Below, piece by piece: positions 38,561 through 38,926 of a DNA stretch of 38,926 bases. The stretch covers positions 1 through 38,926 of the IMG/VR virus record IMGVR_UViG_3300033145_003411; one strand, written 5' to 3'. The position numbers and the translations under genes are program-made. The notes below the pieces were generated by a model, which made no database searches, had not been told where the DNA came from, and saw nothing but the letters and a program-made list of their open reading frames with translations. The stretch's first letter is position 1. Every line of letters starts with the position of its first letter. The stretch comes from a virus.

Positions 38561-38926
38561 TTAATCCTTTTTCTTTGCAGGCGAACCGATATAAATTCCA
38601 GGCTCTATACAGTCTTTTGTAACTAGTGATCCGGCTCCAATTTCTACTCCTGGCCCAATAACAATTCCTGCTAATATAATAGTTCTGGAACCAATTTTAC
38701 AATCAGGTCCAATAATGACAGGGAGCTCTTCTGTATCGGAATCTCCCATATGTTTAACTCTTGTCGTAGTAACGCCTGAACCTATCAATACATTATCTTT
38801 AATGATAGTAGATTTTCCAATCATTGTCTGGCGTTTGATAATAACATTATTTCCTATTTTACAAGGACCGCTTGTATTTACATAATCTTGTAAAACCGTA
38901 TCATCTCCAATAACAGTTCCTTTCAT
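38561..38926 (-). CDS. Hexapeptide-repeat (left-handed beta-helix) acyltransferase, possibly truncated by window edge
   Basis: At least 121 residues. The ATG is the last three bases of the window on this strand, so the true start may be further out. Repeats of the [I/V]-G-x4 type run throughout (VIGDDTVLQDYV; CKIGNNVIIKRQTMIGKSTI; IGSRTIILAGIVIGPGVEIG), ending with GIYIGSPAKKKD, typical of sugar O/N-acyltransferases such as WbpD/NeuD-like enzymes. Such trimeric enzymes acetylate amino-sugar nucleotides. It is encoded 2 bases before the reductase gene and may belong with the epimerase and GNAT genes in glycan synthesis. Confidence 0.82.
   Translation of the reverse strand: MKGTVIGDDTVLQDYVNTSGPCKIGNNVIIKRQTMIGKSTIIKDNVLIGSGVTTTRVKHMGDSDTEELPVIIGPDCKIGSRTIILAGIVIGPGVEIGAGSLVTKDCIEPGIYIGSPAKKKD

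Overview
This window is part of a tailed-phage genome (or prophage or metagenomic phage contig), most likely a siphovirus with a non-contractile tail. It carries an ordered HK97/lambda-style head and tail module on the + strand (portal, minor head protein, prohead protease, major capsid, connectors, tail tube, frameshifted tail chaperones, tape measure, tail tip). A lysis cassette follows, and then a convergent block of mostly small phage genes on the - strand. No sheath gene, integrase, tRNA, rRNA or CRISPR array was seen. The genome is AT-rich, with strong AGGAG-type ribosome binding sites and ATGA/TAATG overlaps. Two lipobox proteins near the lysis genes point to a Gram-negative host, which is an inference.

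Layout. Bases 1-5300: the portal C-terminus, small zinc-binding proteins, a trypsin-like protease, and an 840-residue minor head protein that joins a Mu gpF-type domain to a kinase-like domain and an ADP-ribosyltransferase-like domain. 5300-9800: a promoter, a prohead protease with a long C-terminal region, three tandem RNA-hairpin candidates, the major capsid protein and accessory head proteins. 9800-14800: a tandem pair of paralogues, a family-4-type glycosyltransferase, head-tail connectors and the tail tube. 14800-22100: a tail-assembly chaperone with a -1 slippery site whose extension has no start codon of its own, the tape measure and tail-tip proteins. 22100-26400: lipoproteins, fibre-like proteins, an XhlA-like protein, a UDP-GlcNAc 2-epimerase, an amidase endolysin and a holin-like protein. 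26400-26530: a nested stem-loop between the converging gene blocks. 26500-38926 (- strand): small phage genes including several under 60 codons, an orotate phosphoribosyltransferase-like gene, a double-GNAT protein, an intein-bearing class II ribonucleotide reductase and a hexapeptide acyltransferase at the right edge.

How the genes fit together. The + strand makes and releases virions. The - strand supplies nucleotide metabolism (NrdJ, PyrE-like) and many host-takeover candidates of unknown role. Four sugar-related genes (glycosyltransferase, WecB-like epimerase, WecD-like acetyltransferase, left-handed beta-helix acyltransferase) are scattered across the modules and could modify virion or host-surface glycans. 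The most notable items are the gpF/kinase-like/ART head protein, the covarying hairpin triplet before the capsid gene, the -1 frameshift chaperone, the Gln-terminated intein at the reductase radical cysteine, two genes broken by simple-sequence changes, and a promoter-like element repeated four times on the - strand.
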